Positions 44,285-52,989 of a stretch of DNA of 64,000 bases are shown one piece after another; position 1 is the stretch's first letter; every line of letters starts with the position of its first letter. The notes below the pieces were generated by a model. It made no database searches. It had not been told where the DNA came from and saw only the letters and a list, made by a program, of their open reading frames with translations. The position numbers and the translations under genes are program-made. The DNA is from Arthrobacter sp. B2a2-09 (GTDB lineage Bacteria > Actinomycetota > Actinomycetes > Actinomycetales > Micrococcaceae), in the NCBI RefSeq assembly GCF_027587375.1, contig NZ_JAMXIC010000004.1, positions 133,299 to 197,298 on the forward strand. The letters are read 5' to 3'.

Positions 44285-46962
44285 CTGAGGTGGTTTCGAC
44301 CGACGCACTCGTCGGACGATTCAGCGTGATGGCCGCCGTCGTCGACTGCCTTCTCGATGTCAACGGCCCCGGGGTCCTGCTTTTCGGCGACGCGGGCATT
44401 GGCAAGACGGCGCTGATTAACGAAGTGGTCCATGAATTGGGGCAACGTGTCCGCCCCTTCAGGGTCTTTGCCGGTCCCACCCTGGCCTCGGTACCGTTTG
44501 CCGCCTTGGCACCACTGCTGACGGCCTTGACCCCAAGCCAGATCAATGAGCCGTTGTCAGTCCTCAGGGCCGTAGTAGCGGCGTTGAACCCGGCAGGCCA
44601 GCCGCATCCGGCACCAGCCGTCCTGATCGTGGAGGACGCACATCACATCGATGACAGCAGCGTGGCTGTCCTGGCACAGTTGGCGGCGGCGGAAGCCGCC
44701 AAAGTCGTGTTCTTGTGCCGCCCGTATCCTGCGCCGCCAGCAGAGGTTTTCTCGATGTGGTCCGAGGGGCTCGTGGACCGATTCGACTTGCAGCCACTCA
44801 ACGAACAGGAAGTTAACCAACTTTGCGCCCAGGCCTTGGATGCGCCCGTCGTCCAGGGCACCAGCGCCGTCCTTTGCAAGTACTCCGGCGGAAACCCGAT
44901 GTTCCTGCTGGAACTCATCGAGCACGCCAAGTCGCTGGGCCAGTTGGTCTGCCGCAACGACGCCTGGATGCTTTCGGGTGAGCTTCGGGGAACCAGCGTG
45001 CGTTTGATGGACCTCGTGCGGAACCAGATCCTGATGCTGGGAGCCGCGCAGCGTGAGACCCTGGAGACCGTGGCACTGGCGGAGCCTGTCCCGCTGAACG
45101 TGGTGCAACAGGCCAGCGACTCCAGCGCCGTGGACGAACTGCAGGAGCTGCATTTCATCGAGATCGCGTCCGACTCCGCCCGGCATGTCCGGCTAGCCCA
45201 GCCGCTGGTTGGCGAAGTGATCCGCCAGCTGGTCCCGACCGCCCACAGCATGACCATCCGGCGACGGATCGTGGCCCTCATGGAGGCCAGGCCGCAGACG
45301 ATGGACGGCCTGCTGCGCTACGTCTCCTGGGGATTGGAATCGGGCACCGAGGTGCCGGACTCCGACATCCTAGAAGCAGCCCAGCTAGCCAACCGGTTGT
45401 TCATCCCCAGCTACGTGGAACGGGTGGCCGGCGCAATCAAGGATCCCTCCCTGAGACTCGCAGCCCAGGTGGAGGTGGCGCGGGCCAAATGGTACCGGGG
45501 CGACATCAGGGGATCTGTGTCCTCGCTTGCCGGAGTGGTGGATCGGACACATGATCCGCGGACCGTCCGGCAGGCATCGATGTTGGCGGCCCAGCTTGCC
45601 GGGCGTCAAGGCGTGGGGCCGAACGCCATCAAACAGGCAGCATACGAATGGGAGGCAGCCCTGGCCAGGCTCGCCGAATCCCGTCAGGGCATCGACCCTG
45701 AGGAACTGGAACGCGGGAAGCTGGGAAGCAGGCTGCTCTCGCTGGAAGGCCTCCAAGCCGAAGGTCACTACATCGAGACAGAGCGTGAGCTCCGCCAGAT
45801 CTGGAAAGAAGCGGACGACGACGAGTCCCGCCTCGTGGCGGGCACCCTCCTCGCAGAGGCAATGGCGGTCACAGGACGGCCGGTTTCCGCTATCCAGATT
45901 CTGATGGAGATACAGGAGATGGTCGCCACGAGCGGCGACTGGAGCCTCCAGTACGCAGGATTGGTGATGCGCAGCTACATCCTGGCCTTGCAACAGGCAG
46001 GTGAGTTTGGCGTTCTTGAAACGTTCCTCAAAAACCATGTTTCCCAAGCACCGAACTCCCTGATCTATTCGGGCGGGATGCTCCACTTGGCTGCAGGAAT
46101 GGTGGACTTGCGCCGGGGAGACCTGGGCGTGGCGCTGCCACGGCTTCGCCAGGCGGTCAGCATGCTGCGGGTCTCCGATATGGGAAGCGACTTGCCCGAC
46201 GCCGTAGCTGCCGCCGCGTATGCGGCGTCGATCCTGAAACGTCGGGACACTGCCGTGACGTACTCAAGCGAATACGACGCATTGATCCGGGAAGGCGTGC
46301 ATCCATCGCTGCTGGCACAAGGTCATGCCGCAGTAGCGCGAGCCGAACATACCGGATCGCAAACGGCGATCGCAAGGCTCATGTCCCTTGCGGATTCCGC
46401 GGCCGCGGACGGAGCGATCGGCGCTGAGATCGACATCCTGATGTTGGTCCTGAGACTGGGAGACCCGAGTGTGGCGCGTCGGCTGACAGCAGTAGCCGAG
46501 GGCAGCGAGGGCCGCACTGCGGAGTTTGCCCTGAGCGTCGGGCTTGCCCTCACGCACAAGGACGCGGATCGCCTCATTGAGCTGAGTGATTCGGCAGCCA
46601 GGGACGGACTGGAGCTTGCCGCAGCTGACTGTGCCAGCCACGCCTTACGGATCCTGGAAAGCAGGGGGGACAAGGCGCGCCAGCTCGAGGGACAGCGACT
46701 CCTCAAGCGCCGCACCGCTGCTCTCGACAAGGCCGGCCCGGCCGTTGAAGGGGGCTCCCCGGATCTCCAGAAGCTGACCCGGCGCGAACAGGAAATCGCA
46801 ACGCTTGTGCAGTCGGGATCGAGCAACAAGGACATTGCGCTTAGCTTGGGCCTGTCATTGCGCACCGTTGAAGGTCACCTGTACCGAATGTTTGCCAAGC
46901 TTGGCATCAGCCACCGGGAAGACTTGATGAACGGTGCCCACGGCACGCAGGGCCTGGGCTAG
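44281..46962 (+). CDS. LuxR-type regulator with N-terminal STAND ATPase (LAL 4), canonical P-loop
   Basis: An 893-aa product whose ATG overlaps the LAL 3 stop. P-loop GDAGIGKT (residues 36-43) and Walker B 'AVLIVEDAHHIDDSS' are both intact, making this the most conventional ATPase of the group. The middle consists of helical repeats as in MalT-like regulators. HTH: 'LTRREQEIATLVQSGSSNKDIALSLGLSLRTVEGHLYRMFAKLGI'. It is followed by 280 bases with the regulatory elements of the polysaccharide operon. Confidence 0.9.
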   Translation: MTEVVSTDALVGRFSVMAAVVDCLLDVNGPGVLLFGDAGIGKTALINEVVHELGQRVRPFRVFAGPTLASVPFAALAPLLTALTPSQINEPLSVLRAVVAALNPAGQPHPAPAVLIVEDAHHIDDSSVAVLAQLAAAEAAKVVFLCRPYPAPPAEVFSMWSEGLVDRFDLQPLNEQEVNQLCAQALDAPVVQGTSAVLCKYSGGNPMFLLELIEHAKSLGQLVCRNDAWMLSGELRGTSVRLMDLVRNQILMLGAAQRETLETVALAEPVPLNVVQQASDSSAVDELQELHFIEIASDSARHVRLAQPLVGEVIRQLVPTAHSMTIRRRIVALMEARPQTMDGLLRYVSWGLESGTEVPDSDILEAAQLANRLFIPSYVERVAGAIKDPSLRLAAQVEVARAKWYRGDIRGSVSSLAGVVDRTHDPRTVRQASMLAAQLAGRQGVGPNAIKQAAYEWEAALARLAESRQGIDPEELERGKLGSRLLSLEGLQAEGHYIETERELRQIWKEADDDESRLVAGTLLAEAMAVTGRPVSAIQILMEIQEMVATSGDWSLQYAGLVMRSYILALQQAGEFGVLETFLKNHVSQAPNSLIYSGGMLHLAAGMVDLRRGDLGVALPRLRQAVSMLRVSDMGSDLPDAVAAAAYAASILKRRDTAVTYSSEYDALIREGVHPSLLAQGHAAVARAEHTGSQTAIARLMSLADSAAADGAIGAEIDILMLVLRLGDPSVARRLTAVAEGSEGRTAEFALSVGLALTHKDADRLIELSDSAARDGLELAAADCASHALRILESRGDKARQLEGQRLLKRRTAALDKAGPAVEGGSPDLQKLTRREQEIATLVQSGSSNKDIALSLGLSLRTVEGHLYRMFAKLGISHREDLMNGAHGTQGLG

Positions 46963-47147
46963 CGGCACGCGCGACTCCTTTGCCCGCTGCGATGGGTGAC
47001 CGCTTCCCCGAAGTCTCGCACCGTCGTCGTCCGCTGCGATAAAGGACGCGCGCAAAGGGCGCGAGGCCCAAAAGCGAGTACTGAATCGAGTGGTTAAGAG
47101 CGCTCGGACGGGTAGTCAATGGCCTCGGAAGGGACCGCGCATCCAAA

Positions 47148-47174
47148 GACGGGTATGGCACACTCGCGCCCGTC
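47148..47174. promoter_or_regulatory. 27-bp element, copy 1 (upstream of nucleotide-sugar dehydrogenase operon)
   Basis: Starts GACGGGTATGGC and ends ACTCGCGCCCGTC. The outer GACGGG / CCCGTC are inverted repeats. It matches 21 of 27 positions of the element at 54313-54339. Eleven bases further on lies TTAATACGCT, a likely -10 region also matched in the other copy. Confidence 0.6.
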
Positions 47175-47242
47175 CTAGGGGTTCGTTAATACGCTTTTCC
47201 TGATGGCAACCGCCACTCAATTGGGGATAAGTGGGTCTCGAG

Positions 47243-47455
47243 ATGAAACGCAGGAAGAATTCTTTGCTACAGGAAAACCACCCGGTGATCCGGCGAGAAG
47301 TCAACTCCAATGCGACCGGTCTCCCGCATTCGGCGGGTACCCCCACAATCGAGCCGGCGGCGGGCGGTCATGTGCCCTCTGAGACCAGGGCACGTTCCGT
47401 TTCGTCGCCGGCTTTCTTTCACACTGGAGACAACAGGCACCGGGAGGTCGACTGA
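47243..47455 (+). CDS. Small upstream ORF (70 aa) in leader of nucleotide-sugar dehydrogenase
   Basis: The ATG lies three bases after GGGTCTC, a motif shared by three start sites in this block, and the stop is two bases before the next gene's ATG. The peptide starts MKRRKNSLLQENHPVIRREV, is basic at the N-terminus and otherwise Ser/Thr/Pro/Gly-rich, without a membrane segment. No family is recognised. It could be a small protein or a leader whose translation couples to the dehydrogenase. Coding use is not strongly biased, so certainty is low. Confidence 0.4.
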   Translation: MKRRKNSLLQENHPVIRREVNSNATGLPHSAGTPTIEPAAGGHVPSETRARSVSSPAFFHTGDNRHREVD

Positions 47456-47457
47456 CC

Positions 47458-48840
47458 ATGGCACCGAACACGAAGGTAAAGACTCTCAAGGCAGAGCCCA
47501 GCGGGAGCTCGCAGTCCTTGCACACGCAGGCACCAGCGTGGCCGGAGGGCGCAGGAACACGGACAACCACACAGGACCAGGCCTTTACTTTCGACGTGGC
47601 AATCGTGGGCATGGGCTATGTCGGCCTGCCCACGGCCCTGGCCATCAACGCCTCCGGCCGGCGTGTCCTGGGCCTCGACGTGTCCGACGCCCGGCTGGCC
47701 GTGATCCGCGAGCAGAGGGCTGATCTTCTGGACTCCGACAAGGAGCGGCTCAGCAACGCACTACTCGACCCGACCTTCATGCTGAGCAGCGATTTGTCGT
47801 TGCTCGCCCACGCGGCGGCAGTGGTTGTGTGCGTTCCCACCCCCGTAGACGAGTACTTGGTCCCGGACCTTGGTATTCTCCGGGCGGCCTGCGCCTCGGT
47901 GGTCGATTTCGCCACCACTGGCCAGCTGCTGATGCTGACCTCCACAACGTACGTCGGATCCACGCGTGACCTCCTGGCTTTGCCTTTGGCTGCCAAGGGC
48001 CTTATTCCAGGCCGCGACGTGTTCGTGGCATTTTCGCCGGAGCGCATCAACCCTGGCGTGGATTCGTTCTCCCACGAAGACGTTCCCCGGGTAGTTGGCG
48101 GCGTGACTCCGGCCTGCGGCGAAGTTGCGGAACGGCTTCTGAGCGCCAGCACCAAGCTGGTTCACGTCGTGCCGTCGGCGGACGTTGCCGAAATGACCAA
48201 GCTCGTCGAGAACACCTTCAGGGCCGTCAATATCGCCTTGGCGAACGAATTCGCTGATATCTGCCACGAACTCAATATGGAGGTCATGGACGTCATCGAT
48301 GCGGCTTCCACCAAGCCGTATGGATTCATGGCGTTCACCCCCGGTCCTGGAGTCGGCGGACACTGCATACCGTGCGACCCCCACTACTTGCTCTGGCAAT
48401 TGCGCAAAGCCCGCTTGACGGCGCCGGTGATCGAGCAAGCGATGGCCGGGATTGCAGGCAGGCCGCACCAAGTGGTTGAGAAGGCCCGGCGTATCCTGTC
48501 GGACCGCAACCACGGTGTTGCCGGTGCCCGCGTCATGGTGCTCGGGGTTGCGTACAAGCCCGATGTCGAAGATCTCCGGGAATCCCCGGCGTTGGAGATC
48601 ATCGCCGCCTTGATCGCCGACGGAGCGGAAGTGGCATTCTCCGATCCCTGGTGCCGGACGGCTCCCGACGGTCACGGCGGGACACTCGAATCCGAGCAAT
48701 CGCCTGCTGACTGGGGTGCGGATCTGGTGATCCTGCACACGAGGCACAGCCAAACGGAACTTGACTGGCTGGCCGGAGCACCGGCAGTCCTGGACACGAC
48801 GTACCGCTTGCCCAAAGCCGACAACGTAACCCGGCTCTAG
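47458..48840 (+). CDS. Nucleotide-sugar dehydrogenase (UDP-HexNAc dehydrogenase type)
   Basis: Oxidises C6 of a UDP-sugar in two NAD-dependent steps to a uronic acid. The 460-aa product shows the Rossmann motif 'VAIVGMGYVGLPTALAINASG' (about residues 47-67), 'VCVPTPVDEYLVPDL', 'STTYVGSTRDLL', 'AFSPERINPG' and the active-site Cys in 'GPGVGGHCIPCDPHYL'. The motif set looks closer to UDP-N-acetyl-hexosamine dehydrogenases (WbpA/WecC group) than to UDP-glucose dehydrogenase, though substrate cannot be settled by eye. About 45 extra N-terminal residues precede the fold; the ATG has GGGAGG upstream. It is followed after 31 bases by the epimerase. Confidence 0.85.
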   Translation: MAPNTKVKTLKAEPSGSSQSLHTQAPAWPEGAGTRTTTQDQAFTFDVAIVGMGYVGLPTALAINASGRRVLGLDVSDARLAVIREQRADLLDSDKERLSNALLDPTFMLSSDLSLLAHAAAVVVCVPTPVDEYLVPDLGILRAACASVVDFATTGQLLMLTSTTYVGSTRDLLALPLAAKGLIPGRDVFVAFSPERINPGVDSFSHEDVPRVVGGVTPACGEVAERLLSASTKLVHVVPSADVAEMTKLVENTFRAVNIALANEFADICHELNMEVMDVIDAASTKPYGFMAFTPGPGVGGHCIPCDPHYLLWQLRKARLTAPVIEQAMAGIAGRPHQVVEKARRILSDRNHGVAGARVMVLGVAYKPDVEDLRESPALEIIAALIADGAEVAFSDPWCRTAPDGHGGTLESEQSPADWGADLVILHTRHSQTELDWLAGAPAVLDTTYRLPKADNVTRL

Positions 48841-48871
48841 ATCCACCAGGTTTTCGACGGAAGCAGGAGTA

Positions 48872-49876
48872 ATGAAAACAGCAATAACCGGCGGTGCCGG
48901 GTTCATAGGAAGCCACCTCGTTGAGCACTTGTTGGCGGCCGGGGACGAAGTCGCCGTGCTGGACAACTTGTCGACCGGACGCCTGGAGAATCTCAAAGGC
49001 GTCATCGGCCACCGGAACTTCCATTTCATCGAAGGGACCATTCTGGACCGCGACGCCGTGGACAAGGTAGTGGCAGGTGCCGACAGGGTCTTCCATTTGG
49101 CCGCCGCAGTTGGCGTGAATCTGATTGTCGACCACCCGTTGGAAAGCCTCCGCACGAATATCCATGGCACGGAGGTAGTCCTGGACTCGGTCCTGGAATC
49201 AGGTGCCTCGCTGTTGCTGGCATCCACTAGCGAGATCTACGGCAAGAACACCTCGGACAGCCTCTCGGAGGAAGCGGACCGCATCTTGGGGTCCGCGCTC
49301 AAATCCCGGTGGACCTACGCTGCGGCCAAGGGCATTGACGAAGCATTTGCCCATGCCTACTGGCGCCAATTCGGGTTGCCGGTTGCCATCGTGCGGCTCT
49401 TCAACACAGTCGGTCCGCGCCAGACGGGCCGCTATGGAATGGTTGTTCCGCGACTTGTGCGGCAGGCGCTCGTCGGTGAGCCCCTGACGGTATACGGAGA
49501 CGGCCACCAGACCAGGTGCTTCTCCTACGTCGGCGACATCGTTCCCGCCATCGTCCGCATTTCCGAGGAACCGCTTGCCTATGGAAATGCCTACAACCTC
49601 GGCGGCAGCTACGAGATTTCCATCCTGACATTGGCCGAAAGGATCGTTGAACTCCTTGGGAGCGACAGCGCCATCACCTTGGTGCCTTATGAGCAGGCGT
49701 ACTCGGAAGGCTACGAGGACATGCGCCGGCGGGTTCCGGACAACAGCAAGTCCCTCGGACTTGTCGGCTTCGACCCGAAGACCACCTTGGATGAGATCAT
49801 CCTCAACGTCGCGGCCGACTACAAGCCGGCAAAAGTCTTGGATCCCGCAGGTTGGAAAATCACTCTCGCGTCTTGA
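48872..49876 (+). CDS. NAD-dependent epimerase/dehydratase (extended SDR, GalE/UXS-like)
   Basis: A 334-aa nucleotide-sugar modifying enzyme. It shows 'AITGGAGFIGSHLVEHLL', 'DNLSTGRLENL', 'VFHLAAAVGVNLIVDHP', the Ser/Thr and YxxxK catalytic set ('LASTSEIYGK', 'YAAAKGIDE'), 'FNTVGPRQTGRYGMVVPRLV' and 'TVYGDGHQTRCFSYVGDIV'. Such enzymes act as UDP-hexose(uronate) 4-epimerases or UDP-glucuronate decarboxylases; the exact reaction cannot be told. The ATG follows AGGAG. With the dehydrogenase it probably supplies a modified UDP-sugar for the polymer. Confidence 0.85.
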   Translation: MKTAITGGAGFIGSHLVEHLLAAGDEVAVLDNLSTGRLENLKGVIGHRNFHFIEGTILDRDAVDKVVAGADRVFHLAAAVGVNLIVDHPLESLRTNIHGTEVVLDSVLESGASLLLASTSEIYGKNTSDSLSEEADRILGSALKSRWTYAAAKGIDEAFAHAYWRQFGLPVAIVRLFNTVGPRQTGRYGMVVPRLVRQALVGEPLTVYGDGHQTRCFSYVGDIVPAIVRISEEPLAYGNAYNLGGSYEISILTLAERIVELLGSDSAITLVPYEQAYSEGYEDMRRRVPDNSKSLGLVGFDPKTTLDEIILNVAADYKPAKVLDPAGWKITLAS

Positions 49877-49956
49877 TGCGAGCAAAAAGGAGCGGCGCCG
49901 CCTGGAGCGGCGTCGTTCCACTGGACAAGTACCGTGAAAGGAAAGGCTGAGGACAA

Positions 49957-51909
49957 ATGCAACGTATCTGGGGGGCGTCTTTGTCTCAACCTCGCCACAG
50001 GCTCGAACTCTCGCGTCCCAAGGGAAAATCGCGTTGGCTTCCAGGCGTTCTGACCGTCCTGATGTCAACGTCTGTTTTTGGGATAGCGGTACCGGCCGCG
50101 CACGCGGCGCCGAACACCATCATTACCTTGACCTTTGACGACGCCAACGCGGATCAGATCGCCGCTGCCGCCATCCTCAAAAGCAACGGGCTCAAGGGCA
50201 CGTTCTTTACGCCGTCCGGCTACCTCAACGCTCCGAACTACATGACAACCCAACAAGCACTGGGGCTGCAGGCGGACGGAAACGAGATAGGCGGCCACAC
50301 CGTCACCCACCCCGACCTGGCCCAGATGGGTGCGGACGAGGTCAAACGCCAGATCTGCAATGACCGGGTTAATCTCACCAACATGGGATTCACCGTCACC
50401 AACTTCGCGTACCCCTTCGCGTCCCTCACGCCGGCGGTGGAGACCACGGTCGCGGCCTGCGGATACAACAGCGCCCGCGGGCTCGGAGACCTTGAAAGCG
50501 TTGTGCCGGGCAGCGCCGGGCTGGGATTTGCAGAGACACTTCCCCCTGCCGATCCTTATAACACGAAGGCCCCGGACGAAGTGGACAATACCTGGACGCT
50601 GACCGACCTGCAGAACCTGGCCACCAAGGCCGAGCCCGCCGGTGGCTGGGTGCAAGTGACGTTCCACCACATCGGCACCGGCATCGATCCAACTTCGGGA
50701 ATCGCAGACCCCCTGACGGTATCCACCGCGCTCTTCACCCAGTATGTACAGTGGTTGGCCGCCGAGAAGGCCGCCGGGCGGATCGCTGTCCAAACGGTCC
50801 AGGAAACACTCGGCGGAGCGTCCAAGCCCGTTGTCGCCGGGCCGGCGGCACCGCCTCCGGTCACCGCGGGGAACCTCATCAAGAATGCGAGCCTGGAAAC
50901 CGCCGGGCCGGTAGCTTCGGGACTGCCGCAGTGCTGGGCCCAGGGCAGCTACGGTAGCCATACTGCGGCCTTCACCACGGTAACCCCCGGGCATGGAGGC
51001 ACCACCGGGACCCATGCCGAGCAGCTCGTGATGTCCGCCTACGTCAGTGGGGACGCCAAGCTAGTGCCTACGCTGGACCTAGGCGAGTGCGCACCGAGTG
51101 CAACCCCGGGCCACACCTATGAGATGAAAGCCTGGTATACCTCGACGGCGACGACTCAATTCGAAGTGTATTACCGCACAGGGCTGGGCACGTGGACGTA
51201 TTGGACGGCTAGCCCGTATTTCCCGGCGTCAACCGCATGGGCCCACGCTACGTGGACCTCGCCCGCGCTTCCAGCCGGTGCTTCGGCCATCAGTTTGGGC
51301 TTGAACCTGCTCGGCAGTGGCACCTTGACCACGGACGACTTTGAACTCTATGACAGTGCAGGCATCAAGCACTTCATAGACGTCACTCCTACCTCGGCGT
51401 TCTATGACGAAATCAGTTGGCTATCGAACAACTTGATTTCGCAAGGTTGGCCTGACAACACCTACCGTCCCCTCACGTCAATCACCCGCGAGGCCATGGC
51501 AGCGTTCCTCTACCGGTTCTCCGGAAGCCCTGCAGTGCCGGCGAACGCACCCACGTTCTCCGATGTACCAGCTGGGGCTCCGTTCTACAACGAGATCCGG
51601 TGGCTGGCTTCGACCGGCATCACGACGGGTTACCCCGACGGAACCTACCACCCTGGTGAGGCCGTCAGCCGGGCCGCGATGGCCGCGTTCCTCTACCGCC
51701 TCAAGGGCAGTCCTGCCGTGCCGGCGAACGCACCGACCTTCTCCGATGTGCCGGTAGGCGCTCCGTTCTACAACGAGATCCGTTGGCTGGCATCCACAGG
51801 CATCACTACCGGTTTCCCTGACGGCACGTACAGGCCAACCACCGCAATCAACCGTGACGCCATGGCTGCTTTCCTGTACCGCTACAACCTTGATTTTCCG
51901 AAAGGCTGA
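49957..51909 (+). CDS. Secreted polysaccharide deacetylase with C-terminal SLH domains
   Basis: A 650-aa exported enzyme predicted to remove N-acetyl groups from a GlcNAc polymer. It has a long signal peptide (cleavage near 'PAAHA-APN', residue 50), then a CE4-like NodB domain with TFDDA (Asp61, Asp62) and HTVTH (His114, His118), the expected catalytic base and metal ligands, and 'TNFAYPFASL'. A beta-sandwich-like domain of about 150 residues follows ('NLIKNASLE' to 'TTDDFELYD'), shared with the protein at 54673. Three SLH-type repeats (about residues 465-645) end the protein and should hold it on secondary cell-wall polymer. The ATG follows GAGGA. Confidence 0.88.
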   Translation: MQRIWGASLSQPRHRLELSRPKGKSRWLPGVLTVLMSTSVFGIAVPAAHAAPNTIITLTFDDANADQIAAAAILKSNGLKGTFFTPSGYLNAPNYMTTQQALGLQADGNEIGGHTVTHPDLAQMGADEVKRQICNDRVNLTNMGFTVTNFAYPFASLTPAVETTVAACGYNSARGLGDLESVVPGSAGLGFAETLPPADPYNTKAPDEVDNTWTLTDLQNLATKAEPAGGWVQVTFHHIGTGIDPTSGIADPLTVSTALFTQYVQWLAAEKAAGRIAVQTVQETLGGASKPVVAGPAAPPPVTAGNLIKNASLETAGPVASGLPQCWAQGSYGSHTAAFTTVTPGHGGTTGTHAEQLVMSAYVSGDAKLVPTLDLGECAPSATPGHTYEMKAWYTSTATTQFEVYYRTGLGTWTYWTASPYFPASTAWAHATWTSPALPAGASAISLGLNLLGSGTLTTDDFELYDSAGIKHFIDVTPTSAFYDEISWLSNNLISQGWPDNTYRPLTSITREAMAAFLYRFSGSPAVPANAPTFSDVPAGAPFYNEIRWLASTGITTGYPDGTYHPGEAVSRAAMAAFLYRLKGSPAVPANAPTFSDVPVGAPFYNEIRWLASTGITTGFPDGTYRPTTAINRDAMAAFLYRYNLDFPKG

Positions 51910-52023
51910 CGGCAGTTCGTCTTGAGGGATAGTGGGTGGGGTTTCCCAGGTAATTTCCGGTGATCGCCCGCCCAAGGGCACGTACACTGCGAGAAGCACC
52001 CAAGAAAGGTCTCAAGGGAGTGA

Positions 52024-52800
52024 ATGGTGAATACGGCGAAATCGACGGTAAAGCGTTGGAACCGCCCAGCTGTCTGCTTTGCATTTGGCCTGGCACTGCT
52101 GACGGCGGCCTGCACCGGACCAGGGCCGGCACCGAGTCCGACACAGTCAGCCGGCCGATATCCCTGGCACACAGGTATCGTGTCCACGACCTTCTGGGTT
52201 GGCGAGATCTTTGATCCCAAGGCGGCAGATGGCAGCCAAGTGATGTCGACTTACGATTCCCAATGGATGCAAAGCTACGGAGGCTGTGACGGCGTCGTGA
52301 CGAACGGCTGCCAGACCGAGGCGAGAACGCAGGCCAAGGGATACGTTCCGACCAGCATGACTCCGAAGGAGAACCCGTTCTACCTCGATCTTCCTTACGA
52401 TGACATCAACGATCCCACTGCCTTTGCGGAACGGGCCAGTGTCATCCCATGGGCCAACGATCCAGGTTTCGCGGGCAATGCCCAGAACCGTTCCTTCAGC
52501 TACATGAAGAACCAGTGGGTCAGGATCCGGATGGGCAACCGCGAATGCTACGGACAGATTGAAGACGCCGGTCCGGGCCAGTACCACGACAAGAACTACG
52601 TCTTCGGCTCGAATGATGCCCGTCCTGCCAACAAGAACTTCAACGGAGCCGGCATGGATGTCTCGCCTGCGCTTAACGGGTGCCTTGGTTTCTCCGAGCT
52701 TGATGGCGAGTCGGACAAAGTCGACTGGCAGTTTGTGCCACGGGACCAAGTTCCGGCGGGACCGTGGTTGAACATCGTCACGGTCAGCCAAGTGAAGTAG
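52024..52800 (+). CDS. Secreted lipoprotein of unknown function (possible double-psi beta-barrel)
   Basis: A 258-aa product with a lipobox ending 'LLTAAC', followed by a Pro/Ser linker. The mature part has 'STTFWVGEIFDP', 'NPFYLDLPYDDINDPTAF', 'CYGQIEDAGPGQYHD' and 'GAGMDVSPALNGCLGF'. These resemble RlpA/expansin-like double-psi beta-barrels (a Gly-Pro after an Asp, and a second Asp before SPA), but the match is by eye only. A clear paralogue is encoded at 57603-58682. The ATG has AGGGAG five bases upstream. A role in binding or loosening the polymer or wall is possible. Confidence 0.6.
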   Translation: MVNTAKSTVKRWNRPAVCFAFGLALLTAACTGPGPAPSPTQSAGRYPWHTGIVSTTFWVGEIFDPKAADGSQVMSTYDSQWMQSYGGCDGVVTNGCQTEARTQAKGYVPTSMTPKENPFYLDLPYDDINDPTAFAERASVIPWANDPGFAGNAQNRSFSYMKNQWVRIRMGNRECYGQIEDAGPGQYHDKNYVFGSNDARPANKNFNGAGMDVSPALNGCLGFSELDGESDKVDWQFVPRDQVPAGPWLNIVTVSQVK

Positions 52801-52864
52801 ACCCGGCCGCCGGGGCCGTCCAAGCAACCCGGTGCGAGCAGTCCCTCGAAAATCGGAGGTAACC

Positions 52865-52969
52865 ATGCAGTGGCTTAAGAAGCTGTTTCGGCCTGGCAAC
52901 GGCAGGCACCTCGCCCGCCCGGCCGAAGCCAAGAACCAGGACAAGGCGGAACGTCCTGGCCCGGCATGA
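52865..52969 (+). CDS. Small basic protein, 34 aa
   Basis: The ATG has a very strong GGAGG five bases upstream, 64 bases after the lipoprotein gene. The product starts MQWLKKLFRPGNGRHLARP and ends in a charged tail (KNQDKAERPGPA). The first eight residues form an amphipathic basic stretch that could touch the membrane. No family is recognised. The ribosome site is better than that of many larger genes here, which is the main support. Confidence 0.55.
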   Translation: MQWLKKLFRPGNGRHLARPAEAKNQDKAERPGPA

Positions 52970-52989
52970 TCCTTTGTTGATCGGCGGGG

